DNA of 52,937 nt from Lachnospiraceae bacterium (GTDB lineage: Bacteria > Bacillota > Clostridia > Lachnospirales > Lachnospiraceae): the NCBI GenBank assembly GCA_017526985.1, contig JAFXQR010000108.1, forward strand, positions 1 through 52,937, given 5' to 3'. The position numbers were made by a program, and so were the translations under genes. Below, piece after piece: positions 14,900 to 22,869 of this stretch. Numbering within the stretch: position 1 is the first letter of the stretch; every line of letters starts with the position of its first letter. A model generated the notes under the pieces. It saw nothing but the letters and a program-made list of their open reading frames with translations, searched no databases and was not told the DNA's origin.

Positions 14900-16718
14900 A
14901 GGTTCCGATCCGGTCCACCAACTCCTGAAGTTCCATGAACCGTTCAAATTTCTGCTCGATTTCCAGATCTACCGCCTCTTTTTCTTTGCCGAGTTCGATC
15001 AGTTTCGAATAATTTGAAGCAGCATCTGCCATCAGCTGCTCCAATTCTTCGCTGCGTTTTTCCAGTGCCTCGATCTCGCTTTCAATATGCTCATAATCAT
15101 ACTGCTCTTTAAAAGACAGCTTCTTCTTTTCCCGCACCTTGCCCGCATCCCGGTTCTCATTCTGCTTTTCCGGCTTTGGTTTATCAACCGTTTCCGCAGA
15201 TATTTTCCTTTTCTCCAGGTAATCGGAATATCCGCCTTCGCTCCGTAAAATACTTCCGTCCGGTTCGAAGGAGAAGATCGTCGTGACCACACGGTCCAGA
15301 AAATACCGGTCATGCGATACCGTGATCACAATCCCGGCAAATGTGTCCAGATAATCCTCCAGAATACGGAGTGTCGCGATGTCCAGGTCATTGGTCGGCT
15401 CATCCAGCACGATCACATTCGGCGCCCCCATCAACACTTTCAGCAGGAAGAGTCTTCTTCGTTCCCCACCCGACAGTTTCGAGATCGGCGCATACTGCAT
15501 ATTCCCGTCAAAGAGAAACCGCTCGCACATCAGCGAAGCCGAAACCGGCCCGTCTTTCGTTGCTATATACTCTGCCGCTTCCTTGATGTAATCGATCACA
15601 CGCATATTCTCATCAATGGTTTTGCCGGCAGCTTCCCCGCCCGTTCCGACCGCCACATTATCCTGCCGGAAATATCCGATCTCGATCGTCTGACCAATCT
15701 CGATCGTTCCGCGATCCGGTGTCACATCGCCCGTGATGCATTTTAACAAAGTCGTTTTTCCGCAACCGTTCGGACCGATGATCCCGATGCGATCCAGCTT
15801 TTTGAAATGATACGAAAAATCGGAAAACAGTATCCGTTCTCCGTACTTCTTGGTAAGTCCGTCCAGTATGATCGTCTTATTTCCCATCCGAACCGATAGC
15901 GAACTCAGCTCCATAGCCCGCTCTTCTTCCGGCTTTTTCCGGTCCTTCAGTTCTTCAAATCGTTTGATATGCGCTTTCTGCTTGGTGGAACGGGCCCGTG
16001 CTCCGCGAAGCATCCAGGCCAGATCTTTCTTATACAATGCAGCCGCCTTGCGTTCCGCGGCCTGTTCATAATCCATCCGCTGCTCTTTCAATTCCAGATA
16101 GCCGGAATAATTCGCCGCATAGCGGTAAGCATTTCCTTTATCGATCTCAACGATCTGGTTGGTCACTTCATCCAGAAAATACCGGTCATGCGTCACCATA
16201 AAGATTGCGCCACGATACCGTTTGAGATAATCCTCCAGCCACTCGATCATCTCGGAATCCAGATGGTTGGTCGGCTCATCCAGGATCAGCAGATCCGCCG
16301 GTGTCATGATCGCCGCCACCAATGCCGCGCGCTTTTTCTGCCCGCCCGAAAGGATCGACGGGCTACATTCCGGGTCGTCAATACCAAACTTTGCCAGATT
16401 CGCCTTGATCTCTCCCATTTTGTCCCAATGATCCCCGCCTGCGTAAATCGCGGCCGTCACATTCTCCAGAACTGTTTTATTCTCATCAAATACCGGCTCC
16501 TGCGGTAGATAGGAAATCCGTATCCCTGCCCCCTTTACAACCGCGCCTTCATCTGCTTCGATCACCCCCGCCGTGATCCCCAGTATCGTCGACTTTCCCG
16601 TACCATTCGCGCCGACCACGCCAATCTTATCCTCATCATCAATCCCGATGCAGACATTACTCAGCACCTTTTTTGACATATATGTTTTCGAAATATTTTC
16701 CAGATTCAGTATGTTCAC
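14898..16718 (-). CDS. ABC-F family ATPase
   Basis: This 606-residue soluble protein has two ABC domains and no membrane segments. Domain 1 has Walker A GANGTGKST (36-44), signature LSGGQKKRAAL and LDEPTNHLDSEM. The linker (about 195-275) is basic and helical (AAERKAAALYKKDLAWMLRG). Domain 2 has GPNGCGKTT, LSGGERRRLFLL and LDEPTNDLD. The C-terminal 100 residues are a charged coiled coil of the Uup/CTD type. ABC-F proteins act on ribosomes, as translation factors or antibiotic-protection proteins. The Uup-like C-terminus argues for a housekeeping type, but a resistance role cannot be excluded. Confidence 0.92.
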   Translation of the reverse strand: MNILNLENISKTYMSKKVLSNVCIGIDDEDKIGVVGANGTGKSTILGITAGVIEADEGAVVKGAGIRISYLPQEPVFDENKTVLENVTAAIYAGGDHWDKMGEIKANLAKFGIDDPECSPSILSGGQKKRAALVAAIMTPADLLILDEPTNHLDSEMIEWLEDYLKRYRGAIFMVTHDRYFLDEVTNQIVEIDKGNAYRYAANYSGYLELKEQRMDYEQAAERKAAALYKKDLAWMLRGARARSTKQKAHIKRFEELKDRKKPEEERAMELSSLSVRMGNKTIILDGLTKKYGERILFSDFSYHFKKLDRIGIIGPNGCGKTTLLKCITGDVTPDRGTIEIGQTIEIGYFRQDNVAVGTGGEAAGKTIDENMRVIDYIKEAAEYIATKDGPVSASLMCERFLFDGNMQYAPISKLSGGERRRLFLLKVLMGAPNVIVLDEPTNDLDIATLRILEDYLDTFAGIVITVSHDRYFLDRVVTTIFSFEPDGSILRSEGGYSDYLEKRKISAETVDKPKPEKQNENRDAGKVREKKKLSFKEQYDYEHIESEIEALEKRSEELEQLMADAASNYSKLIELGKEKEAVDLEIEQKFERFMELQELVDRIGT

Positions 16719-16742
16719 TTCGTTTTTCTCTCCAATTTACAT

Positions 16743-16794
16743 GCCATAGGGACGGTTCTCTGGCTAAAACATGCCAAAGAACCGTCCCCGTGGC
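16743..16794. repeat. REP-like palindrome, locus 4
   Basis: Inverted units with cores GGGACGGTTCTCTGGC and its complement flank a short loop in the gap between the ABC-F start and the CDF stop. Confidence 0.85.
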
Positions 16795-16807
16795 GAGTCC
16801 CTATGGC

Positions 16808-17923
16808 TCAGTCGCTGTAGTTTGTGTCGCAGTTTACATTTACGGAATAGCCTGCATACATCTGCCCGATCTCTTCGCGGATCGCTTCACACATCTTCTG
16901 TTTTTCACGAATGCTGAAATCCAGTGTGATATCAAATGAGATTCGTTTTTCTTCCGGATCGATATAGACGCCGTGGCAGTTGACCACACCATCGTGTGCT
17001 TTGCAGATTTCCGTGATCCGCGTCCGCATCGTTTTCTTGTTTTCATCTGCATTATCCACGGCATAGATGCCTACCGTCATAAAGATACGGAATTTTTCCA
17101 ATACCGCTCCCTGCACTTTCTGCGTCAGCGCATGCAGCTCATTGGCCGTCATAGCTCCGTCCACTTCGATATGCAGACTGCCGATCGCAGAATCCGGTCC
17201 GTAATTGTGCAGGATCAGATCATAGGTACCGAGCACTCCCGGAATGGCATTGACCGTTTCTTTGATCTCTCCGGTGATGGCACTCTCCGGCCGCTTGCCC
17301 AGAACATGCCCAAAAGCTTCCAGCATCATTTCCAGACCAGCCTTTACGATAAAGACCGATATGATCGCACCAACAATGCCGTCCACCGAAATGTGACAGA
17401 AGTACATGACTGCTGCCGCGATCAAGGTCGATGCCGATATGATCGCATCAAAACTCGCATCCGAACCGGAAGCCACCAGCGCATCCGAACTATACTTCTC
17501 CCCCTGCGCCTTCACATAATGTCCCAGGATCAGCTTGGTGATCACAGAAACAACAATGATGATCACCGTCACGATCGTATACTCCGGACTCGTGGGATTT
17601 ATGATCTTTTTGATCGATTCCACAAGAGATGCTGCGCCGGCAGAAAATACGATCAGCGCGATCATAATCGTACTGAAGTATTCGATCCGCCCATACCCGA
17701 AAGGATGATTTTCATCCGGCTCCTTTTTGGCCAGCTTGATGCCCAGGATCGTGATCACCGAACTGAACGCATCCGTCAGATTGTTGACCGCATCCAGCAC
17801 GATCGCGACCGAACCTGCTACGAGACCGGCTCCTGCTTTGAATGCCGCCAGAAAAATATTTGCGCAGATCCCTATGATACTGGTCCGCGTGATCGCCTTT
17901 TCCCGTTTCTTATTATCCGTCAT
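16808..17923 (-). CDS. Cation diffusion facilitator, predicted Mn(II) exporter
   Basis: This 371-residue CDF protein exports a divalent metal in exchange for protons. It has six predicted membrane helices, followed by a long cytosolic region from about 205 with two ferredoxin-like segments. The metal-site residues aligned to the FieF DxxxD/HxxxD pairs are N47 and D51 in helix 2 (NNLTD) and D155 and D159 in helix 5 (DASFD). This Asn-Asp-Asp-Asp set is the one described for Mn-type CDFs such as MntE, rather than the His-containing Zn set. The start is the ATG at 17923 (GGAG upstream). The second C-terminal domain (about 290-371) makes it longer than minimal CDFs. Confidence 0.88.
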   Translation of the reverse strand: MTDNKKREKAITRTSIIGICANIFLAAFKAGAGLVAGSVAIVLDAVNNLTDAFSSVITILGIKLAKKEPDENHPFGYGRIEYFSTIMIALIVFSAGAASLVESIKKIINPTSPEYTIVTVIIIVVSVITKLILGHYVKAQGEKYSSDALVASGSDASFDAIISASTLIAAAVMYFCHISVDGIVGAIISVFIVKAGLEMMLEAFGHVLGKRPESAITGEIKETVNAIPGVLGTYDLILHNYGPDSAIGSLHIEVDGAMTANELHALTQKVQGAVLEKFRIFMTVGIYAVDNADENKKTMRTRITEICKAHDGVVNCHGVYIDPEEKRISFDITLDFSIREKQKMCEAIREEIGQMYAGYSVNVNCDTNYSD

Positions 17924-17951
17924 TTTTCTCTTCTCCAAACCCTCTCATCAT

Positions 17952-18254
17952 TTATTCTTCATCCGTTCCCAAACCGTAATACAAGATCTCATTGTATCTC
18001 GCGTTCGCGTCTTCAGCGGCTTTCTTATCCCTCCAACGGTCGATATCCGAGCAGATGGCCAAAGCTTCATCCACCACCAGTTCGGCGCTTTTCGGTTTTA
18101 CATTATACAGATAAGAGCACATACGGCTCATGGCCTTCGGACTCCCCAGCATCTTTGCGATCTGCTCCCCCAGTTCTGCCGGAAAACCAAGCTGCGCCAT
18201 CACTGTTACCAGATGGTCTTTCGCCCTTACCCATTCCTTCTGACTCTCTGTCAT
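17952..18254 (-). CDS. Small conserved-looking helical protein, unknown
   Basis: This soluble protein of 100 residues is predominantly helical, with a positively charged start, a central SPKAMSRMCSYLYNVKPKS segment and an acidic end (GLGTDEE). I do not recognise the family. Its start overlaps the stop of the upstream 89-residue protein by four bases, so the two are translated together and probably work together. The CDF gene follows 29 bp downstream. Confidence 0.7.
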   Translation of the reverse strand: MTESQKEWVRAKDHLVTVMAQLGFPAELGEQIAKMLGSPKAMSRMCSYLYNVKPKSAELVVDEALAICSDIDRWRDKKAAEDANARYNEILYYGLGTDEE

Positions 18255-18520
18255 TCCATACCACCTTCAATGCTTTCCAATTCTTTCCGGATCTTCTGTG
18301 CGACTTCAACATAAAGATCCGGTGAATCATCACAATCAAATGCTTTATTGATCACCTCTGCTATAATGCCTGCTATTTCTTCCGCAGAATGCTGTACCGT
18401 GATCCGTTCTGCTATCTTTCGCGACTCTATATCATATTCATCGTCCGGTGCCCCCATCGCCAGTAATCTCTCCGGATCTTTTTCGTCTATATATTTTTTA
18501 ACGATTTCATAAAAATGCAC
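18251..18520 (-). CDS. Small acidic protein, DUF1871-like
   Basis: The 89-residue protein has the pattern of small DUF1871-type proteins: an N-terminal helix (IVKKYIDEKDPERLL), then MGAPDDEYDIES, then helices through IAGIIAEVINKAF. The assignment is from memory of the pattern and tentative. GAGAGGAATGACGCA precedes the ATG. It is coupled by a four-base overlap to the next small gene. REP-like repeats lie immediately upstream. Confidence 0.65.
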   Translation of the reverse strand: MHFYEIVKKYIDEKDPERLLAMGAPDDEYDIESRKIAERITVQHSAEEIAGIIAEVINKAFDCDDSPDLYVEVAQKIRKELESIEGGME

Positions 18521-18594
18521 TGCGTCATTCCTCTCTCTTGAATAATAAACACAGGACTCATTATATCATGAAATCCCGCTTCTGCAAAAAAAAA

Positions 18595-18700
18595 GCCAGA
18601 GAACCGTCCCCGAACAGCCACAGGGACGGTTCTTTGGCTCAAAACGAGCCAGAGAACCGTCCCTGTGGCTGAAAAAAAGCCGGAGAACCGTCCCCGTGTC
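18595..18700. repeat. REP-like repeat cluster, locus 5 (four units)
   Basis: Four units in alternating orientation: core complement at 18595-18612, forward at about 18617-18638, complement at about 18648-18669 and complement at 18679-18700. It is the largest cluster in the window and lies right after the stop of the downstream ArsA-like gene. Confidence 0.85.
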
Positions 18701-18703
18701 GGG

Positions 18704-19858
18704 TCAGGCGAAACGGATGTTGAGGTATCCGTCGGCAAATTTAGCGCCGGCGATCTCCATTTCCGCAAAATCTTCCGGTAACGGGAATCTGCGGCTTTCG
18801 TTCCGGATCCCGACCATGATCTCGCGTCCCTGCTGCTCGAGTTCCAGTTCCTGCTTGTCTGCATAGGGAAGGTAGATCCGAAGATTCGACGCATCCCTGT
18901 CCACCGTATAGATTTCTTTTCGGAACAGCACTTCATCCGGATCTGTATCCCCATAGATCATGTCGCCCATCTCAGTGAGAACACTTAATGTACAAAGTTC
19001 TTTCTTCTGCAGTTCCACATAAAACTTCGGTACCTCACTGAAGCTTTCGCGGATCTCACGAAGTCCGTCGTCCTGCAGCCGGATCCATTTGCTGAAATAG
19101 CCTTCCATCGCTTTCTCCGGATAGATATGGTTCACGATCACCGCGTCCACATTGTAGTGATACAGATAAAGACATGTAAAGTTCCGCTTTGCCTCGCTGA
19201 TCACGATCTTTTCCGGCGTAGTCACTACACGCAGACTCACCACATCCTTATTTAAAAGAAGCTCCTGCAGACGCTGCATCTTATCCATCAGATACTCGAT
19301 GTCGTCAAATACATTTTCTTCCGGCATCGGGATCTTTGCGATCTTCTCCACCATGGGTCCGATGGTCTTTAGCCCCTTCTTCTTGACCGGCAATATCTTG
19401 TCGATCAGCCCGGATAAACGCTCCGGGTATTTGAGCAATTGCAGCGTCTCGCCCGTCGGCGCACAGTCCACGATCAGGGTATCGTATTCTCCGCTCTCAT
19501 AGATATCCAATATCTTAAACATGGAGAAGAGTTCCTCCAGCCCCGGGAAAACCAGCAGCTCCTCTACCTCAATACCGCTTCCTCCTCTGGAAGTCAGCAG
19601 TTCTTTAAAGTATCCCTTCAGGTTTCCCCAGCTTTTTTCGCTCTCATAGACCGTATCGATCTCCAAAGCATCCAGCCACTCCGCAATCTTGGTCGGCTCT
19701 TTCCCGATCTTTTGATCAAAGGAATCTCCCAGACTGTGTGCCGGATCGGTACTCATCACCAGCACCCGCTTGCCGCTCTTTGCGATCCTGCACGCCGTAG
19801 CCGCTGCCATACTGGTCTTTCCCACGCCGCCTTTTCCTGTATAGATAATGATCCTCAT
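18704..19858 (-). CDS. ArsA/Get3-type ATPase with C-terminal HSP20-like domain
   Basis: This 384-residue cytosolic protein is an ArsA/TRC40 (SIMIBI) ATPase. It has the deviant P-loop GKGGVGKTS (residues 8-16), switch I STDPAHSLGD and switch II VDCAPTGETLQLL, where arsenite ATPases and Get3 have DTAPTGHT. Residues from about 318 on are beta-rich (NLRIYLPYADKQELELEQQG) and end in AGAKFADGYLNIRFA, the pattern of the ArsA HSP20-like (alpha-crystallin) domain. No arsenite-binding cysteine set or Get3 CxxC was seen. It is the last gene of an operon with a second such ATPase and a small helical protein. Confidence 0.88.
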   Translation of the reverse strand: MRIIIYTGKGGVGKTSMAAATACRIAKSGKRVLVMSTDPAHSLGDSFDQKIGKEPTKIAEWLDALEIDTVYESEKSWGNLKGYFKELLTSRGGSGIEVEELLVFPGLEELFSMFKILDIYESGEYDTLIVDCAPTGETLQLLKYPERLSGLIDKILPVKKKGLKTIGPMVEKIAKIPMPEENVFDDIEYLMDKMQRLQELLLNKDVVSLRVVTTPEKIVISEAKRNFTCLYLYHYNVDAVIVNHIYPEKAMEGYFSKWIRLQDDGLREIRESFSEVPKFYVELQKKELCTLSVLTEMGDMIYGDTDPDEVLFRKEIYTVDRDASNLRIYLPYADKQELELEQQGREIMVGIRNESRRFPLPEDFAEMEIAGAKFADGYLNIRFA

Positions 19859-19907
19859 AATGATTGTCCTTTCTTTATTTGTATCCCCCCAGGGGAAGCC
19901 AAGCGCA

Positions 19908-20150
19908 TTATATAATCTCTACCTTCTTGGTTTTAGATACTTTCTGAGTACCTTCATTTATATCCTTACTGCATCTATGCACCTCCGCACATTCCGTGAT
20001 CATCGACCGGATTTCTCCGTCGATCACTTCCAGATGTTCTCTGGTACGCTCCGGAAACAGCGCCAGTACCGCTTTTCTCTGGTAGCCTGCTGCCTCTTTG
20101 ATCCTGCCCATCATTTCCGCTCCGTTCTTTATCATCTTATTTTTCAGCAT
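19908..20150 (-). CDS. Small basic helical protein between two ArsA-like ATPases
   Basis: This protein of about 80 residues is mainly helical and basic, with a Lys-rich C-terminus (KVSKTKKVEII). The start at 20150 has AAAGGAGGAGA upstream, inside the 3' end of the ATPase gene, so the two are coupled. Two cysteines lie in TECAEVHRC. It has no recognised family. Its conserved position between the two ATPase genes would suggest a client or partner; here that is inference. Confidence 0.7.
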   Translation of the reverse strand: MLKNKMIKNGAEMMGRIKEAAGYQRKAVLALFPERTREHLEVIDGEIRSMITECAEVHRCSKDINEGTQKVSKTKKVEII

Positions 20151-21315
20151 CGTCCGTCTCCTCCTTTGCAAATGTCACATGTAATACCCCGTCTTCAAAC
20201 TTTGCCCCGGATACCGAATAGGTCCGCAGCGCATTGGGCAGCGGGATATTCCGTTTGAAGTTGCCCATTTTGATCACCACATCCGTAGCCCCCTGGAACA
20301 GCTCAATCTCCGCCTTCTCAGCCCCCGGGAGATGGATGTCCAGCTGATAACCGTCCTCTGTTGCCGTGAAGCATTCCCTCTGCGTCAGGACTTTTGAAAC
20401 AAACACTTCCTCATCCGTGAGCACATCATTTACGATCCGCCGGATATTGGCTTCCCCGACCAGTTCCTCCTCATACCATGGGATCTCGTAGACCGGAAGC
20501 GCCGCAAAGCTTTCGCGCAGCCCCTCAATGTATCCCCTCTGAAGCCCCAGCCACTGGTCAAAGAAATCATTGCCGATGTCCTGCGGCAGGATGCGGTTGA
20601 TGTAGAGCGCATCCACGTTAAAGTTGTACAGGTTCATATACATATAATTACGTTTGGTTTCTTCGACCACCATCTTTTCCGGTGTGGTTACGATCCGCAC
20701 ACTGGTGATCTCCCGGTCTTTCAGCATTTCCTGCAGTTCCATCAGCTTTACAAACATCCGCTCGATCTCGTTCATGGCTTCCTTATTGGGCATATCCACC
20801 TGGAAGAGTTTCTGCGAAAACGGTGCCAGAAGTCTTACGCCCACTTTTCCGATGGGAAAGAATTTCTCCATATACCAGGAGAGCAGTTCCGGAAATTTCA
20901 GCAGCGATAAGGTCTCACCCGTCGGCGCACAGTCCACGATCATCCGCTCATAGACCTCGCTTTTGTAGATCTCCGCGATCTTCAGCAGGGAAAACAGTTC
21001 CTCCATCCCGGGGATCATTCCCATAGCTTCGGAATCATCGACCATCTGTAACAGCTTTTTTACATAGTCCATATATTCCGAAAAGTCATTTTTCATCGCA
21101 TACGTCGGATCGATCTCATAGATGTCCAGGTTCTTACGGACTGTCATGATCTCCTTCCCTGGTTTTACCCCAAAGATATCCCCCAGGTTATGCGCCATAT
21201 CCGTACTTACCAGCAATGTCTTTTTTCCTTCTTCCGCGCTTTTCAGTGCATGGGCTGCTGCAACGCTGCTCTTCCCTACGCCGCCTTTTCCCGTGAAAAT
21301 ATAGATCCTGTTCAT
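20137..21315 (-). CDS. ArsA/Get3-type ATPase with C-terminal HSP20-like domain (first copy)
   Basis: A paralogue of the ATPase at 18704-19858, with 392 residues. P-loop GKGGVGKSS, switch I STDMAHNLGD and switch II VDCAPTGETLSLL are conserved, as is RIVTTPEKMVVEETKRN, shared with the paralogue as RVVTTPEKIVISEAKRN. The C-terminal domain reads YQLDIHLPGAEKAEIELF, then IPLPNAL, then AKFEDGVLHVTFA, an HSP20-like fold. The start is the ATG at 21315 (GGAGGAG upstream). The pair could form a heterodimer, since Get3-type ATPases work as dimers. A CGAAGTA box like those at the MarR promoter lies about 45 bp upstream. Confidence 0.9.
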   Translation of the reverse strand: MNRIYIFTGKGGVGKSSVAAAHALKSAEEGKKTLLVSTDMAHNLGDIFGVKPGKEIMTVRKNLDIYEIDPTYAMKNDFSEYMDYVKKLLQMVDDSEAMGMIPGMEELFSLLKIAEIYKSEVYERMIVDCAPTGETLSLLKFPELLSWYMEKFFPIGKVGVRLLAPFSQKLFQVDMPNKEAMNEIERMFVKLMELQEMLKDREITSVRIVTTPEKMVVEETKRNYMYMNLYNFNVDALYINRILPQDIGNDFFDQWLGLQRGYIEGLRESFAALPVYEIPWYEEELVGEANIRRIVNDVLTDEEVFVSKVLTQRECFTATEDGYQLDIHLPGAEKAEIELFQGATDVVIKMGNFKRNIPLPNALRTYSVSGAKFEDGVLHVTFAKEETDDAEK

Positions 21316-21359
21316 CGTCATCTCCTCCATATAGTTCCGTTTGTGAATAGTTCCATCAT

Positions 21360-21366
21360 CGAAGTA
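21360..21366. promoter_or_regulatory. Third CGAAGTA box, upstream of the ArsA-like operon
   Basis: CGAAGTATTT recurs here, between the MarR gene and the first ATPase gene. It matches the boxes at 21940 and 21962 and could be a second operator of the same regulator. Confidence 0.45.
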
Positions 21367-21384
21367 TTTGTGTAATCTTTTGGG

Positions 21385-21408
21385 CAGCTCATCTGCTGCC
21401 CTTGATCT
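21385..21408. other. Hairpin between MarR and ArsA-like genes
   Basis: GGGCAGC and GCTGCCC pair around a six-base loop. There is no T run on the minus strand, so it is more likely a processing or pausing hairpin than a full terminator. Confidence 0.45.
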
Positions 21409-21414
21409 CTTGTT

Positions 21415-21912
21415 TTATTCGATTACGATCTTCCTTACTTTCTTCTGTGGTTCTTCTTTCTTCCGGTCTTCTTTTAAGACTCTCTTCGCCTTCTCGATCA
21501 TCTTAAAGAACAACTGCACCTCTTCTTCCGTCATCTCGCTGAAGATCTTTCCGCCGTACCGGAGCAGTTCTCCCATCAGTTTCTGAAACTGGCGGCTCCC
21601 CTTCTCGCTGAAACGGATCAGGACCACACGCTTATCTTCCGCCGATCTGGTCCTTTCTACCAGGCCGTTCTTTTCCAGCCTGCCGATCATCCCGGTGGCT
21701 GTATTGAGCGGTACATGAATATAATCGGCGATCTCCGTCATATTCACTTCCTTCTTCAGGTACAGCAGCCAGAAGATCAGTATTTCATTTTTCGAACAGT
21801 TCAAAAAGATATTTTCCCAGATTTCCGACGACAACAGTTCTTTGATCTCGTCGACATACCGTATCATCATTTCAAAAATATCTTTTGGTATACCGTATTC
21901 TTCCAGTTCCAT
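21415..21912 (-). CDS. MarR family transcriptional regulator
   Basis: This 165-residue regulator has the MarR winged helix at about residues 55-125: VNMTEIADYIHVPLNTATGMIGRLEKNGLVERTRSAEDKRVVLIRFSEKG is the helix-turn-helix plus wing, described here by its segments NMTEIADYI, NTATGMIGRLE and EDKRVVLIR. Flanking helices form the dimer. A basic C-terminal tail (KEDRKKEEPQKKVRK) is unusual. It is the first gene before the twin ATPases on the same strand. An inverted repeat TTACTTC/GAAGTAA lies 15 bp upstream of its start, consistent with autoregulation. Confidence 0.88.
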   Translation of the reverse strand: MELEEYGIPKDIFEMMIRYVDEIKELLSSEIWENIFLNCSKNEILIFWLLYLKKEVNMTEIADYIHVPLNTATGMIGRLEKNGLVERTRSAEDKRVVLIRFSEKGSRQFQKLMGELLRYGGKIFSEMTEEEVQLFFKMIEKAKRVLKEDRKKEEPQKKVRKIVIE

Positions 21913-21926
21913 TTTGTTTCTCCGCT

Positions 21927-21968
21927 TTACTTCTTCCCTCGAAGTAATTTAATTCTACATCCGAAGTA
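21927..21968. promoter_or_regulatory. MarR operator: inverted repeat plus direct box
   Basis: TTACTTC (21927-21933) and GAAGTAA (21941-21947) form a perfect inverted repeat with a 7-bp spacer. A further CGAAGTA starts at 21962, 22 bp (two helical turns) from the one at 21940. The site lies directly upstream of the MarR gene, overlapping the end of the CPBP gene. Confidence 0.65.
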
Positions 21969-22869
21969 TTTTTCTGTCAAGCTTTTTTCCGCATACCACC
22001 AGCATCACCGCCGCTGTGATCATCAAAGCAAAGAAGAAACCGTAAGATGCGATCGATGCCCGTACTCCTTCCGCGTTGTCCGGATTGACATAGCCCACCA
22101 GGATTCCCGGATGCATGTTGAATACAGCATGCATAATAGCGGCCGGCCAGACGGAACCGCTCTTTTCCGTCAGAATCGTGAGCATGATACCCAGCAGCGT
22201 ACACAGCAGACACAGCTTAAGGATCCCCACATAGGGGTATCCCCAGTAGTCAGTTCCGAAGTTATGCCCGATACAGGTGAGCGGCGCATGCCACAGACCC
22301 CAGACGATACCGCCGACGATCAGTGCTTTGGGTCTGCCGAAGATCCGTATCATCTTTGGCATCATATAGCCGCGCCAACCACACTCTTCGCCAAAAGCCG
22401 CAAAAGAACCGATGGCTCCGCAAACGATGGCATTTACCGGCAGCAGATACAGCATCTTCTCTTCGATATCATAAGTGCGGTAATACTCCGGATCAAAATA
22501 GTCCGGGCAGATCAGCAGCCGGATCCCATCCCCCAGTTCATATACAAGCCAGGGAAGAAGTCCTGCCAGCACAAACCAGATCCATTTGCGGTCCCGAAAC
22601 GAGATGCCCAGCATCATCGATCCTTCTCCCGTCATGGCAAAGCCTTCCTTCGTGAGATACCGTACCAGGATGTGGGAGATCGTGGGAAAAAGCATTCCCA
22701 GTGCAAGGAAACTCTGCTTGGCATCCGGCATTTCCGTCCATAAAGTGCCCTTAGGATTTGCGATCAGAAACCAGGCCCATGTGATGGCAAAGGAAAACCA
22801 CAGGTACAGTGCCAGCCGTTTCATTTCTGATTTCAAACCTATTTTCAGATTTATATTCGCCTCACTCAT
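21955..22869 (-). CDS. CPBP (CAAX-type) intramembrane metalloprotease
   Basis: This 304-residue membrane protein has about eight helices and the CPBP (Abi) motifs EECGWRGY (EExxxR), GGIVWGLWHAP and a later MHAVFNM, which supply the glutamates and histidines of the active site. Bacterial members include bacteriocin-immunity and processing proteases. The ATG at 22869 overlaps the end of the ABC-2 permease gene by eight bases, with GGAGG inside it, so it is the last gene of the GntR-ABC operon and may act with the exporter. Confidence 0.9.
   Translation of the reverse strand: MSEANINLKIGLKSEMKRLALYLWFSFAITWAWFLIANPKGTLWTEMPDAKQSFLALGMLFPTISHILVRYLTKEGFAMTGEGSMMLGISFRDRKWIWFVLAGLLPWLVYELGDGIRLLICPDYFDPEYYRTYDIEEKMLYLLPVNAIVCGAIGSFAAFGEECGWRGYMMPKMIRIFGRPKALIVGGIVWGLWHAPLTCIGHNFGTDYWGYPYVGILKLCLLCTLLGIMLTILTEKSGSVWPAAIMHAVFNMHPGILVGYVNPDNAEGVRASIASYGFFFALMITAAVMLVVCGKKLDRKILRM

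Noticed and set aside
14898..16718. ABC-F antibiotic-resistance protein
   Set aside because: The long C-terminal coiled coil is Uup-like and the gene stands alone; a resistance role cannot be claimed from sequence.
16973..18325. 450-residue plus-strand open frame opposite the CDF gene
   Set aside because: It is His/Arg-rich with no motif and no ribosome site, and lies fully antisense to the CDF exporter and two small genes with clear signals.
18704..21315. Arsenite resistance operon
   Set aside because: ArsA-like ATPases are present, but there is no arsB, arsC, arsD or ArsR, and no arsenite-binding cysteine set was seen.
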